From JAAYAN01 sp964437215 (lineage in GTDB: Bacteria > Bacteroidota > Ignavibacteria > Ignavibacteriales > Melioribacteraceae): a stretch of DNA of 47,628 bases. The notes beneath the pieces are model-generated. The model saw nothing but the letters and a program-made list of their open reading frames with translations, had not been told where the DNA came from and did not search any database. This document shows, one piece after another, positions 1 through 8,422 of the stretch. The stretch is taken from contig CAYTFZ010000011.1 in the NCBI GenBank assembly GCA_964437215.1, positions 1-47,628 of the forward strand, given 5' to 3'. The translations under genes and the position numbers were made by a program. The stretch's first letter is position 1; each line of letters begins with the position of its first letter.

Positions 1-1333
1 AATCCATTACGGCGTGGGCGGTTGTGCCCGAACCTGCGAAAAAGTCGAGAATGATGTCATTTTCAGTGGTTGCTATTAAAAACATTTTTACCAGAAGACC
101 AATAGGCTTAGGATAATTAAATCCCGAATTAGGAAATATTTTCTTAAGTAATTTTCCACCAGATTCAGTATTTACATCTTTATCAATCCATATTGATTTT
201 GGTTTCTTTGTCCTAATTTCATCATTACGCTCCAAATAATCTTTTATGAAAATATCAAACTCATTACGTTTCTTAATTAGTCTTGCATAAACTCTATTGA
301 TTTCATTCTTCGTTTTATCATAACCCCACATCCATCTACCTTCTCGCCCATCAGATTTTTTTGGTAATACTGTAATGTTGTAATTATTATTTTTAGTTAT
401 ACTAACTGTACAATCCAAAGGGTTTACAAAAATTGGGAAAAACATTTCTGGTCTATCAGTCCTTAATGAAGCGGCACCTCTTTGTCTTAAACCTAACTCT
501 CTCCATAGTTTGCCATCTCCATCATCTTGGTCAAAATCTTCAATATCTTCTTGTGTTAATGGAATCCCACCCAAATCAATATTATTAATATTTTTTGCGA
601 AACATATTAGGTAGTCATGAAGTGTTGCAATAAAATTGTCTGATTGCCTCCCTCTTGGATTGGCTTTAACTGTAATACCAGCAATAAAATTCTCCTCACC
701 AAAAATCTCATTCATCAAAAGGCGCAGGTTGTGCACTTCGTTATCATCAATAGAAACGAAAATAACGCCGTCCTGCCTGAGAAGATTTTTTGCCAAATAT
801 AAACGCGGCATCATCATATTAAGCCAATTGCTGTGGTATTGCCCGTTTTCCTTGCTGTTTTTTTTGAACATACCATCTTTGGTCATATAGCCATCTTCGT
901 CTTTGTCGCCCACCCGTTTTTCATAGTCGGCTTTGCTTTCGCTAAACTTATCGGGGTAAATAAAGCTGTCGTTTCCTGTATTATAAGGCGGGTCTATATA
1001 AATCATTTTCACTTTACCGAAGTAGCTTTTCTGCAGAACTTTAAGCACTTCCAAGTTTTCGCCTTCAATAAATATGTTTCCGGTTTCGTTAAAGTTTACG
1101 CTTTCTTCTTTTGCAGGCACTAATGTTTTGGTAGTCGGGGTTTGCAGTACTTTGAAAGCATCACTTTTACCTGCCCAATTTAACACGTAACGTTCGTTGG
1201 AGAAGTTTATATTTTCCCCAAGCGCGGCTTTCAGTTTTTCCCAATCAATTTTGCCTTCGCTAAATGCTTCGGGTAAAATTTGCCTTAATGAATTCAGTTT
1301 TTCTTGTTCCGGCGTTAGACTTGTTCCGTCCAT
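1..1333 (-). CDS. Site-specific DNA adenine methyltransferase, type III Mod-like (3' end beyond window)
   Basis: Reading the minus strand from the ATG at 1333 gives an open frame of about 444 codons that runs off the window edge. The protein has the beta-class order of N6-adenine methyltransferases. Motif IV IDPPYNTGNDSFIYPDKF lies near residues 113-130, followed by a long target-recognition stretch. The AdoMet-binding motif DFFAGSGTTAHAVM lies at the extreme visible end, near residue 433. DPPYNTGND is characteristic of type III Mod subunits and their relatives, which are usually about 600 residues, so roughly the last quarter is missing. Such enzymes methylate one strand of an asymmetric site. 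A Res helicase/nuclease would be expected just left of the window, but that is inference. An orphan methyltransferase is the alternative. Confidence 0.9.
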   Translation of the reverse strand, partial: MDGTSLTPEQEKLNSLRQILPEAFSEGKIDWEKLKAALGENINFSNERYVLNWAGKSDAFKVLQTPTTKTLVPAKEESVNFNETGNIFIEGENLEVLKVLQKSYFGKVKMIYIDPPYNTGNDSFIYPDKFSESKADYEKRVGDKDEDGYMTKDGMFKKNSKENGQYHSNWLNMMMPRLYLAKNLLRQDGVIFVSIDDNEVHNLRLLMNEIFGEENFIAGITVKANPRGRQSDNFIATLHDYLICFAKNINNIDLGGIPLTQEDIEDFDQDDGDGKLWRELGLRQRGAASLRTDRPEMFFPIFVNPLDCTVSITKNNNYNITVLPKKSDGREGRWMWGYDKTKNEINRVYARLIKKRNEFDIFIKDYLERNDEIRTKKPKSIWIDKDVNTESGGKLLKKIFPNSGFNYPKPIGLLVKMFLIATTENDIILDFFAGSGTTAHAVMD

Positions 1334-1692
1334 ATTTTTTTATTTTCACTGTAAAATCGTTAAAGTCAGGTTAATTTGTTGTTTGTCCTTTAAAATTATG
1401 CACAACTCTGGTTTTATTCATATTGTGTAAATTTCATTTATTTAATGGCATAACTTAAATAATAAAACCATAATTTGTAAACTTTTTTTTGCTATTGTTG
1501 TTTGCCTCATATTTTTCATTGTTGGTTTGTTAAAATATTTGGAACCCGCAAAAAACCTTATATAGTTTTTCGTACAAAAATATAAAGAGAAATTAAGTTT
1601 TAAAAATTACGGAAATGGTTATAAAAGCAGAAATGGAGAAACAAATAATTAACCGGCCGGATTGAGAAAATCCCGACCGGTATGAATAATAT
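1334..1692. other. Intergenic region, 359 bases
   Basis: This very A/T-rich stretch separates the methyltransferase from the envelope-gene run. It contains the 5' leader of the methyltransferase and, at 1653-1680, the terminator-like hairpin of the upstream minus-strand genes. I see no convincing ORF, tRNA or strong TTG-N20-TAnnTTTG promoter in it. The change in gene content here suggests an accessory boundary. Confidence 0.6.
1653..1680 (-). terminator. Probable intrinsic terminator of the mla/OMP genes
   Basis: On the minus strand CCGGTCGGGAT and ATCCGGCCGG form a GC-rich stem with one G-T pair and one bulged G around a short loop. A T-rich but not pure T tract (TTAATTATTTGTTT) follows. 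It lies 13 bases past the stop codon of the small outer-membrane protein gene. Confidence 0.6.
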
Positions 1693-2148
1693 TTATTGAA
1701 TGTAAAATCTTATACCTATTGCTCCGTTCATACGGAATTTTGTGGCGGGTGCTAAATCCATTATCGGGGCAAGTTCCAGAAAAATATCGGAAGGGAAGCT
1801 TTGAAACTCGTAAGATAATCCTACAGGAATTCTCACGCCGAATTGAGCATCGTCTGCAGCTTTTACTCTGGCGCCTATCCCGAAATAAAAAGGGAGTCTT
1901 CCTTTTTGAACATTTATTAAATCGTAGCTATGCACAAGATAATCCACGTGCAAATGAAAAGCGCTGTGATGATCGCTGAAAGACCAGGCAGCTGCTCCGT
2001 CAATTGCAGTTGTTCCCGAAATAAAAGATTTAAAGGACAATCCTGTAGGTTCCCCTATAATAATTCCAACACCGAATCCTCTTTTCTGGGCATCAGTAAT
2101 ATTTGTTAAAAACAGCAAAACAGTAAAAAGCATAATAATTTTCTTCAT
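1693..2148 (-). CDS. Small outer-membrane beta-barrel protein (DUF3996-like), unknown function
   Basis: The product is a 151-residue protein with a clear Sec signal peptide (MKKIIMLFTVLLFLTNITDA, cleaved about residue 20). Alternating hydrophobic/polar strands and a final aromatic segment (IGIRFYIQ) follow, as expected of a small outer-membrane barrel. The start of the mature part, GFGVGIIIGEPTGLSFK, resembles the GxGxxxGEPTGLSxK opening of DUF3996-type proteins. That assignment is from memory and moderate. It is the last gene of the minus-strand run, 11 bases after mlaD, and is followed by a terminator-like hairpin. The association with mla genes suggests an envelope role. No enzymatic motif is visible. 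Confidence 0.7.
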   Translation of the reverse strand: MKKIIMLFTVLLFLTNITDAQKRGFGVGIIIGEPTGLSFKSFISGTTAIDGAAAWSFSDHHSAFHLHVDYLVHSYDLINVQKGRLPFYFGIGARVKAADDAQFGVRIPVGLSYEFQSFPSDIFLELAPIMDLAPATKFRMNGAIGIRFYIQ

Positions 2149-2159
2149 AAAACCCTCTT

Positions 2160-3194
2160 TTATTTTTTACTTATTTTTTCCTGAAGCTTTTTTAATTCAA
2201 TAATTTTATCATCCAATTCTTTCGATTTTACATCAATCTCTTTGATTTTGTTATCAATTTGATTTTCGTATTCGCTGCTGTCCCAGTAACCTCTTTCCTC
2301 AAAGTAGCTTTTGAAAAGCCAGTTATGTTTAAGAGCTTCCATATTTTCGGCAAAACCGCGTGCGCCTTTCTGGGCTTCTCCTGTTGTTTTAATCAGATTC
2401 GACATTACAGAATTAAGCGAATCGTACAAATTTCTTTCGGAAATAAGCGCGCCTAAAGTGCCTTTCCCTTCATCAATTTTCGCCATCAAACTTTTAACAT
2501 CGTATGTTGCAGAGTCAACATTGTTAATAATCCTTTCAATCCCTCCGCCAAGGGTAAGAACAATTTTAGAAAGACTTGCCATATCTTCGGTAAGTTTGTT
2601 AAGCGTGCGGTCGGCAGATTTAGTAATATTTACAGTAGAATTATAAAGTTCTTCGTCATTTATCAGTTTCCCGATAGTGCCTTTCCCTTCATTTACTTTG
2701 GCAATAATTTCCGAAAAATCGCCGGATAATTCGCTGATGTTTTCAATTGTTCCCTGCGATTCCTTAAAAATTGCTCCAATATTAATCGGCTCTTCCGAAT
2801 AAATAAAACCGCCATCCTGAACAATTTCAAAATCGGGGTTGCCGGGTGTAACACTTATTATTTTTGCACCGATAAGACCTTCGGTTTCGATAATCGCTTT
2901 ACTGTCAAGCCGGATAAAATGCTTAACATCTTCCCGTATAGAAAGAACAACTTTTACTTTTTGTGTGCTGTCGGTTATCAGCGAAATTTCTTTAACGCTT
3001 CCAATATCAAGTCCGCTGAGTCTTACGGCTGCACCTGTCCGCAAACCTTCAATATTTTTAAAGTGAGTGGTAACATTAAAGGTGCTCGAAAAAAGTGCCC
3101 CTTTGTCGCCAATCAAAAAAATACCAAGTGCAAAAAGAACGGTTCCTAAAAAAATGAACAGTCCCAAACGTGCTCCGGCAAGGTTCTTAAACAT
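2160..3194 (-). CDS. mlaD: MlaD/MCE family lipid-transport protein
   Basis: The 344-residue product has one N-terminal membrane anchor (about residues 9-28, LGLFIFLGTVLFALGIFLI) and then an MCE domain (about 37-115) containing GLRTGAAVRLSGLDIGSVKEI. A long helical region and a charged coiled-coil tail (about 310-344) follow. MCE proteins form hexameric rings that bind phospholipid on the periplasmic side of the MlaFE ABC transporter. The gene lies 12 bases after the ATPase gene and is clearly in one operon with it. It is longer than E. coli MlaD (183 residues), as is usual in this phylum. No MlaB or MlaC gene lies in the cluster. Confidence 0.9.
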   Translation of the reverse strand: MFKNLAGARLGLFIFLGTVLFALGIFLIGDKGALFSSTFNVTTHFKNIEGLRTGAAVRLSGLDIGSVKEISLITDSTQKVKVVLSIREDVKHFIRLDSKAIIETEGLIGAKIISVTPGNPDFEIVQDGGFIYSEEPINIGAIFKESQGTIENISELSGDFSEIIAKVNEGKGTIGKLINDEELYNSTVNITKSADRTLNKLTEDMASLSKIVLTLGGGIERIINNVDSATYDVKSLMAKIDEGKGTLGALISERNLYDSLNSVMSNLIKTTGEAQKGARGFAENMEALKHNWLFKSYFEERGYWDSSEYENQIDNKIKEIDVKSKELDDKIIELKKLQEKISKK

Positions 3195-3206
3195 TATATC
3201 TCCTTA

Positions 3207-3959
3207 TCATTCTTTAATTCTTTCGTGGCTGAAGAAATTTCGAAGAAAAGCGTCTTTGGAATTAGTAAGATCAGTTATTGTTCCTTCGTGCACAATTTTA
3301 CCTTTATTCAGGAAAATAGCTCTGTCCGCAATAATTTCTGCGCAGATTAAATCGTGCGTAACAACAATAGATGTCATCTTCAGCTTGTTTTGTAAATCCA
3401 ATATAAGTTCGCTTATTTCTTTTGAAGTTATCGGATCGAGACCTGTAGTAGGTTCATCGTAAAGCATCAGTTCCGGATCGGTAATAATTGAACGGGCAAG
3501 CCCGATTCTTTTTTTCATTCCGCCGGAAAGTTCAGAGGGCATTTTTTCTACGGCATTTTCCAGTGAAACAAGTTCAAGCGTGTGCATTACTTTATCATTT
3601 AATTCTTTTGGACTGAAATTAAAGTGTTTTTTAAGCGGAAATTCGAGATTTTCGCGGACGCTCATCGAATCGTAAAGGGCTGCGCTTTGAAATAAGAATC
3701 CCATAAATTTTCGGGTATTGTTCAGCTCTTTTATTCCCAATTTCAGCACATCTTTCCCTTTAATAAATATTTCTCCGTTTTCAGGTTCAAGCAAGCCGAT
3801 CATACATTTCAACAGGACGCTTTTCCCTGTGCCGCTTTGCCCGAAAACCACAAGATTTTCAGCATTTTTCACGTTCAGCGAGATATTGTCGAGAACAACA
3901 AGTTCGCCAAATCTTTTGGAAAGATTATATATTTCTACTAAATTTATACTGTCGGCCAT
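3207..3959 (-). CDS. mlaF: ABC transporter ATP-binding protein MlaF
   Basis: The 250-residue ATPase has Walker A GQSGTGKS (residues 40-47), Q-loop FLFQSAALYDSMSV, signature LSGGM (144-148), Walker B LMLYDEP (164-170) and a switch His at about 202 (VVTHD). Q-SAALYDSM-V after the Q-loop is typical of Mkl/MlaF ATPases of the MCE systems. It would power phospholipid movement between the membranes together with the MlaE permease. Its start overlaps the end of mlaE by 16 bases and mlaD follows at 12 bases, so the three are translationally coupled. Confidence 0.93.
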   Translation of the reverse strand: MADSINLVEIYNLSKRFGELVVLDNISLNVKNAENLVVFGQSGTGKSVLLKCMIGLLEPENGEIFIKGKDVLKLGIKELNNTRKFMGFLFQSAALYDSMSVRENLEFPLKKHFNFSPKELNDKVMHTLELVSLENAVEKMPSELSGGMKKRIGLARSIITDPELMLYDEPTTGLDPITSKEISELILDLQNKLKMTSIVVTHDLICAEIIADRAIFLNKGKIVHEGTITDLTNSKDAFLRNFFSHERIKE

Positions 3960-4750
3960 AATACAAGTGTGATTTTTACTAATACGGTATCTACAAGCAA
4001 TATCAATAATGATGCTAAAACTACAGCTGTTGTGGAAGCTTTTCCCACTCCTTCGGTGCCGCCTTCTGCCATATAACCTTTATAACATCCTACAAGTCCT
4101 ACAATAAATCCGAAGATTAATGTCTTTCCGATACCGGGGATAAAATCGCCAAACTGAACTGAACTGACAACAGATTGCTGATAGTATGCGAAGTTCATTC
4201 CCTGAGTTGTAATAATTGCAAAATAACCTCCGAAAATAGCCAGAAAAACCACATAAGTAGATAATATAGGCAGAATTAAGGTAGTAGCAGTAATTCTGGT
4301 AACAACCAAATATTTAAAAGGATTGATAGCGCTTACTTCCATTGCATCAATCTGTTCGGTTACGCGCATCGAGCCAAGCTCTGCACCGATACCTGAACTT
4401 ACTCTTCCGGCAAAAATCAAGGCTGTAATTACAGGTCCAAGCTCGCGAATTACAGAAAGGGCAACCATCTTCGGAAGAAAATCAGCCGCCCCGAATTTAA
4501 CCAGAATCGGCTGGCTTTGCAACGCAAGCACAACGCCGATTACCAAACCGGTAACGCTGACAATGGGGAAAGTTTTTACGCCGAGCTCATCCATATGTTT
4601 TTTTATTTCGGAAATATCGTAAGGCGGAACAAACAGATTTTTAAAATATTCCATCGAAAATATTGTTAAGCCGGTAATCATAACAAAAAAATTATAAATA
4701 GAATCCGAAAAGTTCAGGTTCCTTTTTTTTCGGGGAATAGGAATTTTCAT
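3944..4750 (-). CDS. mlaE: MlaE/YrbE family ABC transporter permease
   Basis: This 268-residue integral membrane protein has five or six hydrophobic segments. It also has the family's conserved stretches: RELGPVITALIFAGRVSSGIGAE in the middle, MRVTEQIDAMEV just after, and GCYKGYMAEGGTEGVGKAS near the C-terminus. These are the fingerprints of MlaE/YrbE permeases, which bind MlaF below and the MCE ring above. It is the first gene of the mlaEFD unit. A 65-base A/T-rich spacer separates it from yraN upstream, so it could have its own promoter, but I could not identify one with certainty. Confidence 0.92.
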   Translation of the reverse strand: MKIPIPRKKRNLNFSDSIYNFFVMITGLTIFSMEYFKNLFVPPYDISEIKKHMDELGVKTFPIVSVTGLVIGVVLALQSQPILVKFGAADFLPKMVALSVIRELGPVITALIFAGRVSSGIGAELGSMRVTEQIDAMEVSAINPFKYLVVTRITATTLILPILSTYVVFLAIFGGYFAIITTQGMNFAYYQQSVVSSVQFGDFIPGIGKTLIFGFIVGLVGCYKGYMAEGGTEGVGKASTTAVVLASLLILLVDTVLVKITLVLWPTV

Positions 4751-4815
4751 AATATCATATTGTAATTAAGTTTACAAAAATACAAAAAATTACATCTTTT
4801 TTTGTGAAGTTTTAT

Positions 4816-5178
4816 TTAGCTGAATGCATTTTCTAAATGATTAAGGGTATATTTATTTTTTGCAATAAACATTATTGCTATTACATCAAGTCTGCAATCC
4901 TGATCTTTAATATTTTTTTCGAATAAATAAGCCTGTGCAATTTTTTTAATCTGATTTTGTTTTGCTTTTGTAACAGCATATTCGGGTTCGCCGTATTCGA
5001 GAGAACTGCGCGATTTTACTTCTGCAAAAACAAGAGTATCATTAATCCGGGCAATTATATCAATTTCACCATGTCCGTAACGGTAATTCCGCTCAATAAT
5101 CTGATATCCTTTATTTTGTAAATATTGAGCGGCAATTTCTTCGCCGGCATCTCCGGCTTTTTTTGTGGATTCTGTCAT
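4816..5178 (-). CDS. yraN: YraN family protein (UPF0102, predicted nuclease fold)
   Basis: The 120-residue protein has the usual length of UPF0102. Conserved elements are GDAGEEIAAQYLQNKGYQI at the N-terminus, the endonuclease-fold core YGHGEIDIIAR with FAEVKSRSS about 15 residues later (a D...ExK arrangement), and the closing DCRLDVIAI. The fold is related to Holliday-junction resolvases and restriction nucleases, but the cellular role is not settled. It follows rnhB by one base, and rnhB-yraN is a widely conserved pair. Confidence 0.9.
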   Translation of the reverse strand: MTESTKKAGDAGEEIAAQYLQNKGYQIIERNYRYGHGEIDIIARINDTLVFAEVKSRSSLEYGEPEYAVTKAKQNQIKKIAQAYLFEKNIKDQDCRLDVIAIMFIAKNKYTLNHLENAFS

Positions 5179-5179
5179 A

Positions 5180-5800
5180 TTAAAATAATTTAATCTGTTC
5201 TTCGTTTTGAAATATGTTTCGTAAAAATTTTTTACGGTGCAAAGGACAGGGTCCGTAAATCTTAATTAAATTTATGTGGTCTTTTGTTGCGTAACCTTTG
5301 TTTTTGTTCCATTGGTATTGCGGATATTTTTTATGTGCTTCGTCCATAATTCTGTCGCGCGTAACTTTTGCCAGAATTGATGCTGCGGCAATTGAAAAGG
5401 ATTTACTGTCGCCTTTTACGATAGTCCTGGTAATTATATCGCACGCGAACGATTTATTCCCGTCAATAAGGATAAGGTCCGGTTTCAAACTAAGCTGGTT
5501 AACAGCCTGCTCCATAGCTTTAAGTGTTGCCTGCAAAATATTGATTTCTTCAATAATGCCTTCGTGCATAATTCCTATTCCGTATGAAGAAGCTTCTGAA
5601 ATAATTGCATCGTACAGAATATTTCTTTCTTTCTCGGAAAGCTTTTTAGAATCGTTTATTCCCTCGATTTTTTTTGATTTATCGAAAACAGCTGCTGCAG
5701 CTACAACCGGTCCGGCAAGAGGTCCTCTGCCGGCTTCGTCAACTCCGGCAATAGTTTTAATTTTTTCGTTCAAGAATGAATTATCAAAATTTTTCAGCAT
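5180..5800 (-). CDS. rnhB: Ribonuclease HII
   Basis: RNase HII cuts RNA, including single ribonucleotides, within RNA-DNA hybrids. The motif IAGVDEAGRGPLAGPV (D21, E22) is the active-site opening, and LILIDGNKSF and ILAKVTRDRIMDE supply the remaining acidic residues. The open frame extends 12 codons further up, to 5836. I prefer the ATG at 5800: it lies one base after the stop of the upstream UbiA gene and has an AGGAA ribosome site six bases ahead, whereas the upstream start lies inside that gene. The resulting 206 residues is a normal length. yraN follows directly. Confidence 0.92.
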   Translation of the reverse strand: MLKNFDNSFLNEKIKTIAGVDEAGRGPLAGPVVAAAAVFDKSKKIEGINDSKKLSEKERNILYDAIISEASSYGIGIMHEGIIEEINILQATLKAMEQAVNQLSLKPDLILIDGNKSFACDIITRTIVKGDSKSFSIAAASILAKVTRDRIMDEAHKKYPQYQWNKNKGYATKDHINLIKIYGPCPLHRKKFLRNIFQNEEQIKLF

Positions 5801-5801
5801 T

Positions 5802-6650
5802 TCATTTTCCTGTAAAAATTGCAAAAAGTCCCGCAAGCATAATAATTTTAAGCAAACCGCTTATTTTTGATAAATCGTTTTTGCTGTTAAAGTTATACAG
5901 TAATTTAAGCGAAAAAACAAGCATAACATTTACAACACACATTATAACAAGAAAATATTCTATCTTATAAATTGAATATTTGAAAGGCAGATAAGTAAGA
6001 TATATTAAAATTACTGTCAAAATGAAAATCAGATTTCTGGCATTTTTAATCCCGAATTTTTGCGGGAAAGTAATAATGCCGTTTGCTTTATCTCCTTCAA
6101 TGTCTTCAATGTCTTTTACAATTTCGCGGATAAGATTAATTAAAAAAGCAAAGACTGCAGGGATAATACATACTTCCCAATTGCCTGCAGCAAGACCACC
6201 GAAAATAAAAGCCAGACCGGCGTAATGTGCAATTATAATATTGCCCAAAAGAGGAATTTTTTTCATCCGTGCAGAGTAAAGATAAAGTCCGGCTGTGGTA
6301 TAAATTACAACAACAAGACAGTAAATATTTACGAAAGAGGCAGAAAGCAAAGCAAGAACTGATATAAAAAAATAATAACTTACGGCTTCCATAGGTGCAA
6401 GAATTTCGGATGGAAGCACGCGATCGGGACGGTTTATGCGGTCGATTTCCAAATCGAAATAATCGTTAATAATATTTCCGGCTGCCGAAACATAGAATCC
6501 GGATAATGCCGCAAAAAAAATGATGTGGAATTGGACATTGCTTCCCGAACAAAAATAAGCTGCTGCAACTATTACCAAAAATACAATTGCGCAGTTAAGA
6601 GGCCGGATAATTTTGAACAATCCGGTAAATTTATTAAGTGTTGAGTTCAT
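5802..6650 (-). CDS. UbiA-superfamily prenyltransferase (geranylgeranylglycerol-phosphate synthase-like)
   Basis: This 282-residue polytopic membrane protein has about eight hydrophobic segments and two Asp-rich prenyl-diphosphate/Mg sites: NDYFDLEIDRINRPDR at residues 62-77 and DIEDIEGDKANG near 180. The enzymes transfer a polyprenyl group to an aromatic or lipid acceptor. The sequence around RINRPDRVLPSE and the length resemble the digeranylgeranylglyceryl-phosphate-synthase-like group common in Bacteroidota/Chlorobi. The substrate cannot be read from sequence. It ends one base before the rnhB start, and no quinone-biosynthesis genes are adjacent. Confidence 0.88.
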   Translation of the reverse strand: MNSTLNKFTGLFKIIRPLNCAIVFLVIVAAAYFCSGSNVQFHIIFFAALSGFYVSAAGNIINDYFDLEIDRINRPDRVLPSEILAPMEAVSYYFFISVLALLSASFVNIYCLVVVIYTTAGLYLYSARMKKIPLLGNIIIAHYAGLAFIFGGLAAGNWEVCIIPAVFAFLINLIREIVKDIEDIEGDKANGIITFPQKFGIKNARNLIFILTVILIYLTYLPFKYSIYKIEYFLVIMCVVNVMLVFSLKLLYNFNSKNDLSKISGLLKIIMLAGLFAIFTGK

Positions 6651-6670
6651 TATTTTTTTACCGAAATATC

Positions 6671-8422
6671 CTAAAATTCGTTAACCAAACCAAAATGAAT
6701 TTTTCCGTTGCTGAAAGAATCTCCTTCTCCCAAAGCGTAGCTGATACTTATAACTCCTATTCCTGTCTCAATATTAATTCCTGCGCCAAATCCGGTTTTA
6801 AAGGATTCGGTTTCGGGAATCAAATATTCGGGGTCTTCTTTTCGTAAATAATAACCGGCATCGGCAAACAAAAATGCAAATGATCTTCCGCCAAGTAAAA
6901 GCCTGTATTCCAAATTTTCCCAAAGTATTCTGTTGCCGGCAAACTGGTTTTCTCTGTATCCGCGAAGGGAGTTTGTTCCGCCCATAAGATACAAGTCGCT
7001 CAGTTCGGTCTTGTTTCCGGCAAGTTCGCGTCCGTGAAGCTTTAATGCAATTATCTGGTTTTTAAATATCTGCTGATAGAAGTGAAAATCAATTTCTATC
7101 TTGTTCAAATTAATTTTCGTCTCGGTTTCATCAGTTAAATATTCCTCGGGACCGGTAATTCTTTTTCTGCTTACAAGAAATGTACTGTTTAGTAATATTC
7201 CGGAGCGGGGAGAAAAAATATCGTCGCGTATATCGTAATTCAAATTCACACCAGTTTCTGTATTATCCGATTTCCAGACAGTAAATCTTTTGTTTTTAAG
7301 TTCCGCCGGTATTGTTTCGCCGGTGGAAAATATTACAGAAGCCGAAAAGTTTTCGGTGGCAAGATATTCTGCCTCGGCAGTAATTTTCCGTCTTACAAAA
7401 GTTGAATCCTGTTTCCGCTGAAATAAACCGAATTTAAGATTAAGCGGAAAATTCAGGAACCAAGGTTCTTTGTAATTCAATTCAAGATTTTGAGATGAAC
7501 GGTCAATTTTTTCCCATTTTATTGCAAATGCGCGTCCCGTTCCAAAAAGATTCCGCAAACTGATATTAATAAAGCCTGTAAGGTAACCTTTTTCATTTTC
7601 ATCACCCGGATTGTAACCTATGATGCCGTCGAAATTATTCGTGCTTTTTTCTTTTACTTTTATTTTTAGTACACCTTCATTTTTAGAGTTGAAGTAATAC
7701 TGAGGCTGTTCAGCCATTTCAAAAAATGCAAGCCGGTTAAGCCGGGAGGGGACAGCGTTTATTACGGATTGTCTGTAAACATCGTCTTCTTGTATTCTTG
7801 TCTGCCTTATTATCACGTCCGAATTGGTTTTATCGTTTCCTTCTGTTTCAATTTTATTTATCCGGCTGAACATTCCTTCTTCTAAAGAAAGGAATATTTC
7901 TGCTTCGGGATAGCCGGAGCTGTCTTTTGTGAAAATGATTGATGAAATTGAAATGGAGGCAAAAGGATAACCGTTTTCTTCGCAGTATTCAAGAGCTCGG
8001 GAAATTAAGTTTTCTACTAAACTTACGGAAAAAGTTAAACCGTTAAGTTCGTCCGCTAAAAAATTTACTGAAGAAGTAAGAAGAGAATCTTTCCCGGAAA
8101 TTTCTATTTTCTTTATTAATGCAGGTTCACCTTCAGTAATTTTGATATAAAGAATTGAGCCTGCTGAATCGGTCGGAACATTTTGAACTGTTATGCTGCT
8201 GCTGATAAATCCGTTTTGAAACAAATTTGAAGTAATTCTGTTTTTTATTGTATCTTCAATGCCGTTAAAAACTAAAGAGCCTTCTTTAATTTCTGCCCAT
8301 TGCAGATAATCCTGTTTTGAGAACTCTTTATTACCGCTTACTTCTACGGAAGTTATTTTTTGAGCAGAGAGATTTAAACAAAGTAAAAGGAATAATGCAG
8401 TTTCAGTAATTTGGCGAATCAT
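6671..8422 (-). CDS. BamA/TamA-family outer-membrane protein (POTRA + D15 barrel)
   Basis: The protein of about 583 residues has a signal peptide ending LLLCLNLSA, then POTRA-like repeats over about the first 250 residues. Examples are ITSVEVSGNKEFSKQDYLQWAEI at the start and INKIETEGNDKTNSDVIIRQ near residue 195. The rest is a 16-strand-type barrel. The barrel includes GTNSLRGYREN, the conserved lid-loop RGYR motif of the Omp85 family, and the end KIHFGLVNEF with a terminal Phe. Shorter than BamA (about 800), it is probably a TamA-like or accessory Omp85 member. I start at the ATG at 8422 rather than the TTG one codon earlier. It overlaps the end of the sugar kinase gene by 20 bases. Confidence 0.85.
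   Translation of the reverse strand: MIRQITETALFLLLCLNLSAQKITSVEVSGNKEFSKQDYLQWAEIKEGSLVFNGIEDTIKNRITSNLFQNGFISSSITVQNVPTDSAGSILYIKITEGEPALIKKIEISGKDSLLTSSVNFLADELNGLTFSVSLVENLISRALEYCEENGYPFASISISSIIFTKDSSGYPEAEIFLSLEEGMFSRINKIETEGNDKTNSDVIIRQTRIQEDDVYRQSVINAVPSRLNRLAFFEMAEQPQYYFNSKNEGVLKIKVKEKSTNNFDGIIGYNPGDENEKGYLTGFINISLRNLFGTGRAFAIKWEKIDRSSQNLELNYKEPWFLNFPLNLKFGLFQRKQDSTFVRRKITAEAEYLATENFSASVIFSTGETIPAELKNKRFTVWKSDNTETGVNLNYDIRDDIFSPRSGILLNSTFLVSRKRITGPEEYLTDETETKINLNKIEIDFHFYQQIFKNQIIALKLHGRELAGNKTELSDLYLMGGTNSLRGYRENQFAGNRILWENLEYRLLLGGRSFAFLFADAGYYLRKEDPEYLIPETESFKTGFGAGINIETGIGVISISYALGEGDSFSNGKIHFGLVNEF

Noticed and set aside
3067..3462. 131-codon plus-strand ORF across the mlaD/mlaF junction
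   Set aside because: It is antisense to two clear Mla genes with intact motifs.
5801..5836. Upstream start for RNase HII
   Set aside because: It lies inside the UbiA gene without a ribosome site, whereas ATG 5800 has AGGAA and begins just after the upstream stop.
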